NCBI GenBank assembly: GCA_051004015.1
Contig: JBPCKT010000076.1
Location: forward strand, 30,803 to 94,802
Source: SXOA01 sp051004015
GTDB lineage: Bacteria; Planctomycetota; Planctomycetia; Pirellulales; Pirellulaceae
Length of the DNA stretch: 64,000 nucleotides
Reading direction: 5' to 3'
The number at the start of each line of letters is the position of its first letter. Within the stretch, counting starts at the first letter, position 1. Of the stretch, positions 1 through 7,137 are shown piece by piece. The translations under genes and the position numbers were made by a program. The notes under the pieces are model-generated. The model was not told the origin of the DNA. It ran no database searches and saw only the letters and a program-made list of their open reading frames with translations.

Positions 1-2
1 CC

Positions 3-191
3 ACCGACTTGCCGATGAACATTCTCACGGACGAGCAGAAAAGGTCCTTCGCGGAGCGAACGGCTGTGAAGCGCTGGGGCCAGCCCATCGACATGGTCGG
101 CCCGGCTTTGCTGCTCGCGACCGACGCAGGCGCGTTTATCACCGGCAATGTGATCGTGGCGGATGGCGGCCTGCTCTGTCGCACGTTCTGA
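3..191 (+). CDS. Short-chain dehydrogenase/reductase, C-terminal end (cut by window start)
   Basis: This is the last ~62 codons of an SDR-family NAD(P)-dependent oxidoreductase; the Rossmann core and catalytic YxxxK lie outside the window. The visible part holds the typical SDR end: an RWGQP turn, a helix with LLLATDAG, then FITGNVIVADGG, the hallmark last strand of classical SDRs, and a short tail ending LLCRTF. The substrate cannot be told from this fragment. It runs convergently towards the thioredoxin-like gene, with only 18 bases between the stops. Confidence 0.85.
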   Translation, partial: TDLPMNILTDEQKRSFAERTAVKRWGQPIDMVGPALLLATDAGAFITGNVIVADGGLLCRTF

Positions 192-209
192 TTCTCGTCG
201 AGCCCGCTC

Positions 210-1463
210 TTAGCGGTACTTGCGATCCGTCTCGCTCTTCAGCATTGCCTGATGGGCGTGGATGGCGTACTGCCTGGGGTTTTTCTCAAACAGGTCGCGG
301 GATTCAGGCGTGGCGAAGAAATACATCTCGCTGCGACCGCCGTTCGGGAGAGAGACGCCAAAGTTACGGCTCCCATCCACGAGTTGGCCGCGCTCGGCAA
401 AGATGACCGGGTCGGCACCGGAAAGGATGGGGCTGTAAGCATCCGGGTCCGCCAGAAATCTTTGCTGCTCGGCGGCGGAGACGAAAAGGTAGGTCCTTCC
501 GCGATGGACAGCGCCGTACTGCCTGTCACCCTTCCTCCATTTGCCGCCTTCCCGCAGCGTCACTGGGCAGTACCCCTCCAGACCGATCGGCGGGGCGTCC
601 TTTACCGGAATGAAGTGATTGCGAATCGGCTGCCGGGCGGTGATGTCCCCAGGATCCTGGAAATTGGCCCGCTGCATCGACGGCGAAGAGGGCCGCGCGG
701 AGTTGCCGCCTTGCGGAGCATAACCCGGCACGGCGACAGGCTGGGCCGGAGGCTGCTGCTGTTGCGAGCCGTAGGGACCAATCTGGGGCTGGGCGGTGGA
801 GGCAGCACCTCCGCTGCCGCCATAGACCGTCTGCTCCTCCGGCTGCTGCATTCCCGGAATTTGCGACTGAGCCTGTTCGGCCACAGCGCCGCGCTGGGCG
901 TAGCGATTGTCGCCGCCACCATTCCGAGCGACGTATTGGTTCTGCACGTTTTGCTGTTGGACTTGCGGCTGCTGTTCAGCGCCGGTTTGATACTGCTGCA
1001 AGGCGTAGGGGGTCTCGCGGTCACGCACGGACGCCTGGCGAGCGCCTCCCACGAGGGTCTGAATCGCCATCTGATCCAGCAGGGTCACATAGTCCGCCGG
1101 CGACTGGCTCGTCAAATCGCGATGGAATTCCTGCCCCGCGTCGGAGAGAAAAACATCCGTGGGTACGCCCTGGATGCCATAGCGGGCCGCAATTTTTTGT
1201 TCCTTCTCCGCATTGATCTTCACCGGCACGTAATTCTTCATCACCGCCTGCACCACCAGCGGCTGAGGAAAAACTTTCTGCTCGACCGTCTTGCACGGGG
1301 CGCAGGCGTCGCCGTAAAAGTGGACCAGGACCAGCTTCTTCTCCGCCTTGGCCTGCTTCACGGCCTTGGCGATATCGGTTTGCCAGGTTATTTGCTCCTG
1401 GGCAAAGGCTGGTCCCGCGACGAAAACCAAGGCCACCCAAATCCAATTCGCTCGAAGCCCCAT
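210..1463 (-). CDS. Secreted thioredoxin-fold protein with C-terminal YHS-like domain
   Basis: The 417-residue product has a Sec signal peptide (residues 1-22, ending AFAQ) and a thioredoxin-like domain at about 25-140 with a CAPC redox pair (C54, C57), followed by the cis-Pro region GVPT. A Gln/Pro/Ser-rich linker of about 130 residues leads to a C-terminal ~120-residue region with a GYCPV start and the pattern of YHS-type domains. I chose the ATG at 1463 because GGAGGG stands just upstream and the signal peptide starts there; the frame stays open far upstream but codes nothing recognisable. Inference: a periplasmic thiol/disulfide or metal-linked protein. The pairing of a thioredoxin fold with a YHS-like domain suggests copper or other metal handling, which is unproven. 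Confidence 0.8.
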   Translation of the reverse strand: MGLRANWIWVALVFVAGPAFAQEQITWQTDIAKAVKQAKAEKKLVLVHFYGDACAPCKTVEQKVFPQPLVVQAVMKNYVPVKINAEKEQKIAARYGIQGVPTDVFLSDAGQEFHRDLTSQSPADYVTLLDQMAIQTLVGGARQASVRDRETPYALQQYQTGAEQQPQVQQQNVQNQYVARNGGGDNRYAQRGAVAEQAQSQIPGMQQPEEQTVYGGSGGAASTAQPQIGPYGSQQQQPPAQPVAVPGYAPQGGNSARPSSPSMQRANFQDPGDITARQPIRNHFIPVKDAPPIGLEGYCPVTLREGGKWRKGDRQYGAVHRGRTYLFVSAAEQQRFLADPDAYSPILSGADPVIFAERGQLVDGSRNFGVSLPNGGRSEMYFFATPESRDLFEKNPRQYAIHAHQAMLKSETDRKYR

Positions 1464-2308
1464 AAATCCCTCCTGGCATATCCGGCAGCCGGAAATCATT
1501 TCGGCATACGATCCATCTTTCGTATCGGAAGGCGGAGGTAAGCGATTGCAGCGAAAGTAGCGGTTGTAGGGGTCAAATGAGAGAAAATCGCCTTTCGACC
1601 GGCAACTGGCGAGCGAAAAATGATCCCCTGCAAGGCCACATTTCCCCGCGAGTGGCCGATTTTGCCGGTTTTTTCCTAATTTCCAGCCCCAAAGCGAATT
1701 GCCAGCTTGACAAAAGGGTTGCCGTCGATAAGATTCACGGTAGTTTGACTTCTGTCGATGTAAGCGTTCCTCTCCCGTGCATGTTAAGGCGGGGCGACCT
1801 GGGTGAGTGGGATAAGTTCCGCTCCCCACAGGAACAGACGCTTCTCTGTATCTTGCCGTGCATTCGCTAGCCAGCGGGTGCGGCACCTTGCTTTCAAAGG
1901 ATATAGCTGGGGAGCAGATTTTTCCCTCGCAAGCGAAAGCCGGGATTCGTTGAGAGCAGGAGGCGGAGTAACGCACAGGCATTTGCCGGAACAAAGCTTG
2001 CCACGAGGCGCGGCGCTGTCGCAAAGCAGCAGGTTGTCGTCGCATGGCAGTTCGCTGGATGGGGTGTTGGGGCTTCGCGGCCGTTTGGCCTGCTTCCCGC
2101 CCCGGTCTTTTTGAACAACCGGTCCTTACTACAGCCGGTCTTTAGTACATCAGCCATGATCCCGCTTTGGCAATGACTCTTCGCCGCTGGGCTGTCCGCG
2201 GCCATTCGCCAGGCAATCGGTCCATGGAGCCGTCAAATTACGTTTCCGGCGCGAGCCATCTTTAGCCAAGGCCCTTGGCGGCAAGCGCGGTTATCTTTCG
2301 GGTGAGGT
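1464..2308. other. Long non-coding stretch between divergent genes; leader of rho
   Basis: These 845 bases separate the divergent thioredoxin-like gene and rho. I see no convincing gene: short open frames have no family resemblance. A sigma70-like promoter candidate for rho lies at 1707-1734, which would leave a leader of about 570 bases. Long leaders are known for autoregulated rho genes in other bacteria, but nothing in the sequence proves this here. Confidence 0.5.
1707..1734 (+). promoter_or_regulatory. Candidate sigma70 promoter upstream of rho
   Basis: A perfect TTGACA (1707-1712), a 16-base spacer and TAAGAT (1729-1734) lie in a locally AT-richer patch in the same orientation as rho. 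Untested; the distance to the rho start is about 570 bases. Confidence 0.4.
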
Positions 2309-3796
2309 ATGGCAAAAAAGAAGTTTGGTCGTCGTCCTTCGGGTGGTGGTCGTTCGCAAGGCGGATACGGTGGTGGTGGCGGCGGTGGCGGCTACTATCA
2401 AGGTGGCGGCGGCAACGGCTATGGCGGTGGCGGGGGGGGCAATGGCCGTCCTCGTCGCGGTGGCGGCGGTGGCCGCCGTCGTCCCGACGGAGGGGGCGGC
2501 TATCGCGACCGCGGCCCGGACAGGGGTCCCGGCGCTCCTTACCCCGCAACCGAAGGGGGCGAGCCCCGCGGCTTTGGCGAGCTCCCGCCGGAAGGTGCCG
2601 AGGGGCAGCCGCAGCTCAATCCCGACGGCACCGTGGCCGAAGGGGCCATGCCCGGCGGCTATCACACCGAGCCCGAGACCATTCCCGGCTACGGCCTCCT
2701 CGAAATGCACCCCAATGGCTACGGCTTTCTCCGCAGCCCGGACACCGGCTACACGCGGGAGCGGAGCGATCCGTTCGTCCCCGGCACCATGATCGAGCGT
2801 TATGGCCTCCGCCAGGGGGTGATGATCCGCGGCACCGTGCAGCCCGGCCGCCGGCAGCAAGGGCCCCGCCTGCGGGACATCACCGACGTGGACGGCATGG
2901 TCCCCGACGACTATCTCAATGTCAAAACCTTTGACGCCAAAACCCCCATCAATCCCAACCAGTGGTTCCGCCTGGAAACGGGGGCCACCCCGCTCACCAC
3001 GCGGGTGATGGACCTGCTCACTCCCCTCGGCCGCGGACAGCGGGCCCTCATCGTGGCCCCGCCCCGCACCGGCAAGACCATCCTGCTGCAGCACATCAGC
3101 CAGGCGATGACCATCAACTTCCCCGAAGTCAAGCAGTTCATCCTGCTCATTGACGAGCGGCCGGAAGAAGTCACCGACATGAAGCGGAACGTCCAAGGGG
3201 AAGTCTGCGCCAGCACTCTGGATAACGACATCGAAAGTCATGTCCGCCTCTCCCAGCTCGTCATCGAGCGCTGCCGCCGCCTGGCGGAAATGGGCCAGGA
3301 CGTGTTCCTGCTCCTGGACTCCATCACCCGCCTCGCCCGCGCCTTCAACAAGTACGTCGGCGGACGCGGCGACGCGATCCAGACCGGCGGCCTCTCCGTC
3401 AAGGCGATGGACATTCCCAAGAAGCTCTTCGCCACGGCCCGCGCCTTCGAGGAAGGGGGCTCGCTCACCATCTGCGGCACCGCGCTGATCGAGACCAACA
3501 GCCGCATGGACGACGCGATCTTCCAGGAGTTCAAGGGAACGGGCAACATGGAATTGGTCCTCGACAAAAAGCTGGCCGAGCGCCGCGTCTGGCCGGCCCT
3601 CGACGTATCCCAATCCGGCACCCGGCGGGAAGAGCTGCTGGTGGACCCCGACACGCTCCACGCCGTCACCATGCTCCGCCGCACCCTCTCCTCCATGCAC
3701 CCCGTCGATGCCATGGAGCAGCTGATCAAGCAGCTCAGCCGCTTCAAGACCAACGCGGAGTTCATCAAGCTCATCAGCAGCGCCCGCCTGGACTAA
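2309..3796 (+). CDS. rho: Transcription termination factor Rho with Gly/Arg-rich N-terminal extension
   Basis: Hexameric RNA-dependent ATPase/translocase that ends transcription. After the start (GGTGAGG ahead of ATG), residues about 8-75 are an almost pure Gly/Arg/Tyr low-complexity tract. A Pro/Gly/Glu-rich stretch follows, then the cold-shock-type RNA-binding domain (about 124-200) and the RecA-like motor: Walker A APPRTGKT (K256), Walker B VFLLLDSITRLAR, a Q-loop region GGLSVKAMDIPKK and the EFKGTGNMEL block. The C-terminus (SRFKTNAEFI) is complete. At 495 residues it is longer than the ~420 of E. coli, the extra being the N-terminal disordered region. Rho proteins with insertions or disordered extensions are known in Bacteroidota, Actinobacteria and other phyla. 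The gene is followed by palindromic repeats. Confidence 0.97.
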   Translation: MAKKKFGRRPSGGGRSQGGYGGGGGGGGYYQGGGGNGYGGGGGGNGRPRRGGGGGRRRPDGGGGYRDRGPDRGPGAPYPATEGGEPRGFGELPPEGAEGQPQLNPDGTVAEGAMPGGYHTEPETIPGYGLLEMHPNGYGFLRSPDTGYTRERSDPFVPGTMIERYGLRQGVMIRGTVQPGRRQQGPRLRDITDVDGMVPDDYLNVKTFDAKTPINPNQWFRLETGATPLTTRVMDLLTPLGRGQRALIVAPPRTGKTILLQHISQAMTINFPEVKQFILLIDERPEEVTDMKRNVQGEVCASTLDNDIESHVRLSQLVIERCRRLAEMGQDVFLLLDSITRLARAFNKYVGGRGDAIQTGGLSVKAMDIPKKLFATARAFEEGGSLTICGTALIETNSRMDDAIFQEFKGTGNMELVLDKKLAERRVWPALDVSQSGTRREELLVDPDTLHAVTMLRRTLSSMHPVDAMEQLIKQLSRFKTNAEFIKLISSARLD

Positions 3797-3810
3797 CCCT
3801 CCTCGGTCGC

Positions 3811-3889
3811 CTTTCGCTCCGCGAAAGCACGCGACTCTCGCGGAGCGAGAGGCGACAAATCCCTCGTTCCCACGCTCCGCGTGGGAACG
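3811..3889. repeat. Cluster of three REP-like hairpins (GC-TCC-GC core) after rho
   Basis: Three perfect hairpins lie 14-93 bases after the rho stop: 3811-3827 (arms CTTTCGC/GCGAAAG), 3836-3850 (TCTCGC/GCGAGA) and 3865-3889 (CGTTCCCACGC/GCGTGGGAACG). All have a TCC or GGA loop flanked by GC. The same architecture recurs at 12525-12635, so this is a dispersed family. None has a T-tract, so they are not canonical intrinsic terminators. Confidence 0.8.
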
Positions 3890-4046
3890 CCCGCCTTCGC
3901 CGCTCCGCGACCTCTCGCTCAGCCCCCCGCGTCCACGCAGCGGCTTGGCTCCGTCGTCTAAAATCACAAATTTCAGATTTCAAATCCCTCTCCCGCCCCC
4001 TGCCGAGCCTGATTCCCGGACGTTCCCCCCTCGCCTGCGGCCCAAA

Positions 4047-4179
4047 TTATTCACTTTTTCCGTGCAGTTTTTGCGGCATTTGCGACGATTCGCTTTTTAC
4101 GGAACTCCTTATAGATACATATGTTCCGTTATTCACTTTCGCCGAAATTCCTATTCACAGCGCGAAACTCGTATTCACT
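4047..4179 (+). promoter_or_regulatory. Cluster of four DnaA-box-like nonamers
   Basis: TTATTCACT (4047-4055), TTATTCACT (4129-4137), CTATTCACA (4151-4159) and GTATTCACT (4171-4179) are all in the same orientation. Each differs by one or two bases from the DnaA-box consensus TTWTNCACA. The last three are spaced 22 and 20 bases apart, near two helical turns, in an AT-richer patch. They could be an origin-like or DnaA-regulatory site, or simply a small direct repeat. Confidence 0.3.
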
Positions 4180-4377
4180 TTTTGGGCCGCGACAGCGGTG
4201 CCAGAGCCCGACCCCTTCCGAACCTCTGCCCAATCCCTGAGCAGACCGCTGCCCAGTTCCTCAGCACCGGAGAACTTCTACCTGCGTACTACCAAATTGC
4301 CAGAGAGCGCCGGCCCGCAGCCTGCCTGTTCACCGGGCGCGCTACCGGCCTTGATCTTAGGATGCGCGAATACGACA

Positions 4378-4396
4378 TTTTGTTCACTGAACAAAA
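4378..4396. promoter_or_regulatory. Perfect 19-base palindrome, operator-like
   Basis: Arms TTTTGTTCA and TGAACAAAA surround a single central base, then a T-rich run. The size and symmetry fit a dimeric repressor operator. No gene start lies close by, so the target is unclear. Confidence 0.3.
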
Positions 4397-4491
4397 AGAT
4401 TTTGTTTTTTCTTGACCAGATTGCGGTTTGGTGCCGTTCTCACCCTGGCGAATCTGCCAAACTCGCGCCGTAACCTGCTTCTGGCCTGCGA

Positions 4492-4940
4492 CTACGCTCC
4501 GCCTGGCGGCTCGAATTCCGCGGGCAAGTCCTTCACGATTTGGACTGTCTCCAGGCTGACGCGGATGACCTGGCCGACGAGGCGGACGATGTATTGCTCG
4601 TCGTCTTCGCGGTTGGGATCGGAAACGATGCCGCTCCGTTTGTCGGTGGAGACCTGATACTGGTCGATGACCCATTCCAGGGCCGAGCGGTTGCCGAGGC
4701 GGTATTCGAAAGTTTCCGCAGGGATACCGGAGAGGGTCAGTGAGGGATTCACGGTGAGGCGGAGCTTGTCCCTGGAGAGGCGCATCTTGTCTCCACCCGG
4801 TAGGAGAGCGGAATGCCGGGCGTTTCGCTGAAATCGAGGTCCCAAGGCTTCAGCTTTTCATAACCCAAGTGCAGCTTGGAGAGTTTCTCGCCCGCCTTGG
4901 CAAAGGGGCGGAATTCGGGGGCCAAGGGAATCCTCGCGCG
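4492..4940 (-). pseudogene. Remnant: C-terminus of type ISP-like restriction-modification/helicase protein, frameshifted
   Basis: Read on the minus strand, about 150 codons match the conserved end of type ISP restriction-modification (helicase-methylase) proteins, as I recognise that family: RIPLAPEFRPF, AGEKLSKLHLGYE, then YRLGNRSALEWVIDQYQV, DKRSGIVSDPNR and YIVRLVGQVIRVSLETV. The first half (4797-4940) and second half (4492-4785) are in different frames. The junction near 4786-4796 carries a frameshift between SYRVE and MRLS. Everything upstream (helicase, methylase) is missing. This is a dead fragment. A shorter plus-strand stretch at about 4985-5050 (KVTRELAQRLAELAKL) may be an inverted scrap of the same kind of gene, which I cannot confirm. 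Confidence 0.75.
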
Positions 4941-5103
4941 CCTGGCCGCAGTCTGGACCGACGCCCTGTCGCTCGATCCAGCCGCCGGAGTGCCAAGGTC
5001 ACCCGCGAGCTGGCCCAGCGCCTGGCGGAGCTGGCCAAGCTAATGATCGGGCAAATTCGCGTACCGTGGCGTGATTATCGCACCGAATGCCTCAATTGCA
5101 CGT

Positions 5104-5124
5104 AAGATACGAATAGGGTATCTT
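5104..5124. promoter_or_regulatory. Inverted repeat upstream of the TIGR04255 operon
   Basis: AAGATAC (5104-5110) and GTATCTT (5118-5124) are perfect 7-base arms around a 7-base loop, 71 bases upstream of the start of the operon. This is consistent with an operator or a promoter-proximal control site. Confidence 0.3.
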
Positions 5125-5194
5125 CCGAACTGCTCCTGGCTAATTGCTGGCGGCAGGCCCACCCCGATAGTATGGAGAAAAGGGCGAGCCCCGC

Positions 5195-6043
5195 ATGTCT
5201 CTGACCACTGCCAACCCACCATTGCCCGATTATGCCAATCCGCCCGTCGTTGAGACGGTTCTAGGCGTTCAGTTTGATCGCCTCCCCGAATTCACGAATG
5301 CGCATTTGGGAGCGTTTTGGCAGACTCTCGATCCGGCGGAATGGCCTGCCGTTGCTGATGCGCCCTATCTACCGCCGCAGTTCGAACGCTTTAACGAAGC
5401 AGAAAGATGGGCCAGAGGTCTCCAATTTCAATTGTCACCGATGCCGCCAGGGCGAACGCAAATTAAGAACCGGTCTGGCGACCGCATGATTCAGATCCAA
5501 AATGGCCGTCTGCATTTCAATTGGCTAGGTGAGGTAGGAAGAGACTATCCCCGTTATGAGGCTGTCCGAGCAGGATTTGTCGAGGCTCTTGAGCGGTTCA
5601 GGAGTTTCACTTTGCAAGCTGCCGTCGGTCGTTTTCAGCCTAACCAGTGGGAAGTCACCTACATCAACCACGTTCCGAAAGGAACTGCCTGGAATTCCGT
5701 TGCCGATTGGACTTTTTTTGTTCCGCTTCAGGGTGTTCCGACCATCGACGGGGTCGTTCAAGGTGAAGACTTCAAGGGAGAATGGCATTTCGTCATACCA
5801 GGACAGCGCGGACGCCTTCACATTGAATGGCAACATGCCCGTCGGACAGTTCCAGAACAGCATGAACGAGAGATCATCCAGCTCACTCTAACGGCTCGCG
5901 GCCCGTTAGAGTCAAAGGATGATGGTATCCAACCGATAGTTGACGGATTGGATCTAGGCCGTGATACGATCGTCCGGGCGTTTGCGAGTCTTATGAGTCG
6001 AGACGCCAACAAACACTGGGGACTAAGAAATGCCGGCGACTAA
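5195..6043 (+). CDS. TIGR04255 family protein
   Basis: The 282-residue protein is soluble, with no signal peptide. It fits the sporadically distributed TIGR04255 family: an N-terminal NPPVVETVLGVQFD segment, a central stretch with RMIQIQNGRLHFNW and YPRYEAVRAGF, and WEVTYINHVP in the middle. The biochemical role of the family is not established to my knowledge. It is the first gene of a three-gene unit and overlaps the next gene by 14 bases. Visibly lower GC than the neighbours, and restriction-modification debris on both sides, suggest that it arrived by transfer. An inverted repeat upstream may control it. Confidence 0.8.
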   Translation: MSLTTANPPLPDYANPPVVETVLGVQFDRLPEFTNAHLGAFWQTLDPAEWPAVADAPYLPPQFERFNEAERWARGLQFQLSPMPPGRTQIKNRSGDRMIQIQNGRLHFNWLGEVGRDYPRYEAVRAGFVEALERFRSFTLQAAVGRFQPNQWEVTYINHVPKGTAWNSVADWTFFVPLQGVPTIDGVVQGEDFKGEWHFVIPGQRGRLHIEWQHARRTVPEQHEREIIQLTLTARGPLESKDDGIQPIVDGLDLGRDTIVRAFASLMSRDANKHWGLRNAGD

Positions 6044-6449
6044 ACCTCGGTCGTACATCACTTCGACGCGATTTCGGGAAAGTCCTACAGGAATCGATGC
6101 GGTCACACCCGTAACTCTTGGTGACTTGCACGATGGTGCGGCCCGTAAGGCCTGGCAGCACGTCATTGATGAGATGTTAATGGGATGGTTGCGCGACCCG
6201 AGTCAACTCGACGACGATGGGATTGACCCTCCCAGTGGAACAATTATCCGCCTCTCAATGGATTGGGCGGAGAACTACAGGGACAAGGGCCTTCCCGCGC
6301 CCGATCGTGTCGCGCCCGATCCAAACGGCGGTATTGTTTTTGAACGCCGGGAAGGCAACGTGTCTGAAGTGGTCCACGTCTGGGAAGATGGGACAATCGA
6401 GTACATGCGATTTGAGGGAACTCATCTAGTCGAGCGAAGCCCGGTTTAG
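6030..6449 (+). CDS. Hypothetical protein, second gene of the TIGR04255 operon
   Basis: The 139-residue protein starts inside the end of the TIGR04255 gene (14-base overlap), which points to coupled translation. No signal peptide or membrane segment. The C-terminal half has the pattern GGIVFERREGNVSEVVHVWEDGTIEYMRFEG, an antiparallel beta-like region around a DGT turn. I know of no assigned function. The tight overlap argues that it works together with the TIGR04255 protein, perhaps as a complex. Confidence 0.7.
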   Translation: MPATKPRSYITSTRFRESPTGIDAVTPVTLGDLHDGAARKAWQHVIDEMLMGWLRDPSQLDDDGIDPPSGTIIRLSMDWAENYRDKGLPAPDRVAPDPNGGIVFERREGNVSEVVHVWEDGTIEYMRFEGTHLVERSPV

Positions 6450-6480
6450 ACGCGACAGCGAATTTCGATGAGGCCCCGGC

Positions 6481-6900
6481 GTGTCCAATGGACTCGATCC
6501 CATTGCCGATGACGAGTTTCTGTATCGTCGCGTTCCTGCATCTGCACAACCGCAACTCTTTGACCCCGTACAGCAAGAATTAAACGACCAGGCATTTGCT
6601 CCGAGTAAGACACGGGATGTTAGTGGACTGTCTGTTTCACGCGCCAAGTACAAGGCAATCGAGGAAGCGGGACAAGGACGGCCTGGCAAATCCTATTACG
6701 TTGCCGTACTCCGCGCAGGCGACCTACGGCAGCATGGAATTGTCGTTGAACCACGCCCAAAAGTGAACGATCCCGGCCATGCGGAATTGCCGCAGCTCAA
6801 CGCTGAGAACTACAAAGACAGCGATACTCTTGAACGGCAGCGCCTCCTAGTCAGCCTTTGTTTGAGAGTCGAAGGCCCATTCACAACGCCGGGAGCTTAA
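6481..6900 (+). CDS. Hypothetical protein, third gene of the TIGR04255 operon
   Basis: The 139-residue protein begins at GTG, 31 bases after the preceding stop. It carries DEFLYRRVP near the start, then SVSRAKY, GRPGKSYYVAVLRAGDLR and a C-terminal ERQRLLVSLCLRVEGPF. I recognise the general pattern of a small family of unknown function but cannot name it. It is soluble, with no catalytic motif visible. Its position suggests a role with the two genes before it. The start is not certain because the upstream ribosome site is weak. Confidence 0.65.
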   Translation: MSNGLDPIADDEFLYRRVPASAQPQLFDPVQQELNDQAFAPSKTRDVSGLSVSRAKYKAIEEAGQGRPGKSYYVAVLRAGDLRQHGIVVEPRPKVNDPGHAELPQLNAENYKDSDTLERQRLLVSLCLRVEGPFTTPGA

Positions 6901-6945
6901 TGGCGACGCTGCTTACGTCTGTGACACTCCACGCCCTGGGAGGAG

Positions 6946-7101
6946 CTTTCGAACAAGGAGAAGTTGATTCTCGAGCAGGGGCTCGTCAGCGTCCGCCGGC
7001 AAATCCACGACGACCTCGACCGGGCTATCTTTGTCGCCTACGGGTGTCAGAGCATGCTGGGGAATGAGGAAATCCCGGAACCGCAGGTCGCCCTAAATGG
7101 C
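6946..7101 (+). pseudogene. Remnant: C-terminus of a class I DNA methyltransferase (type IIL/MmeI-like)
   Basis: About 50 codons read LSNKEKLILEQGLVSV, RQIHDDLDRAIFVAYG and PEPQVALNG. This resembles the C-terminal helical end of large SAM-dependent DNA methyltransferases of the MmeI/type IIL kind, where the family pattern is roughly LVSVLRxLHDELDxAVxxAYGW followed by LVALN. The catalytic part is absent and no start fits, so this is a fragment. With the ISP remnant at 4492-4940 it frames the TIGR04255 operon. Confidence 0.6.
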
Positions 7102-7137
7102 CCTCGGACCGGAAATGCGCCGCCGTGGACGCGGCGG

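Larger units (their letters stand above)
3890..4491. other. Gene-free AT-richer stretch with repeated TATTCAC motifs
   Basis: I find no credible coding region here: open frames are short and without recognisable motifs. The stretch is less GC-rich than its surroundings. It holds four direct DnaA-box-like nonamers (4047-4179) and a perfect 19-base palindrome (4378-4396). At 3957-3990 there is a short repeat of the 'caaatttcagatttcaaat' kind. Confidence 0.5.

Noticed and set aside
3811..3889. Intrinsic terminator for rho
   Set aside because: The hairpins are strong, but no run of T follows; they match the dispersed REP-like family, so I list them as repeats.
2291..3967. Minus-strand open frame of about 558 codons opposite rho
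   Set aside because: Reflection of the Gly/Arg-rich and motor regions of rho.
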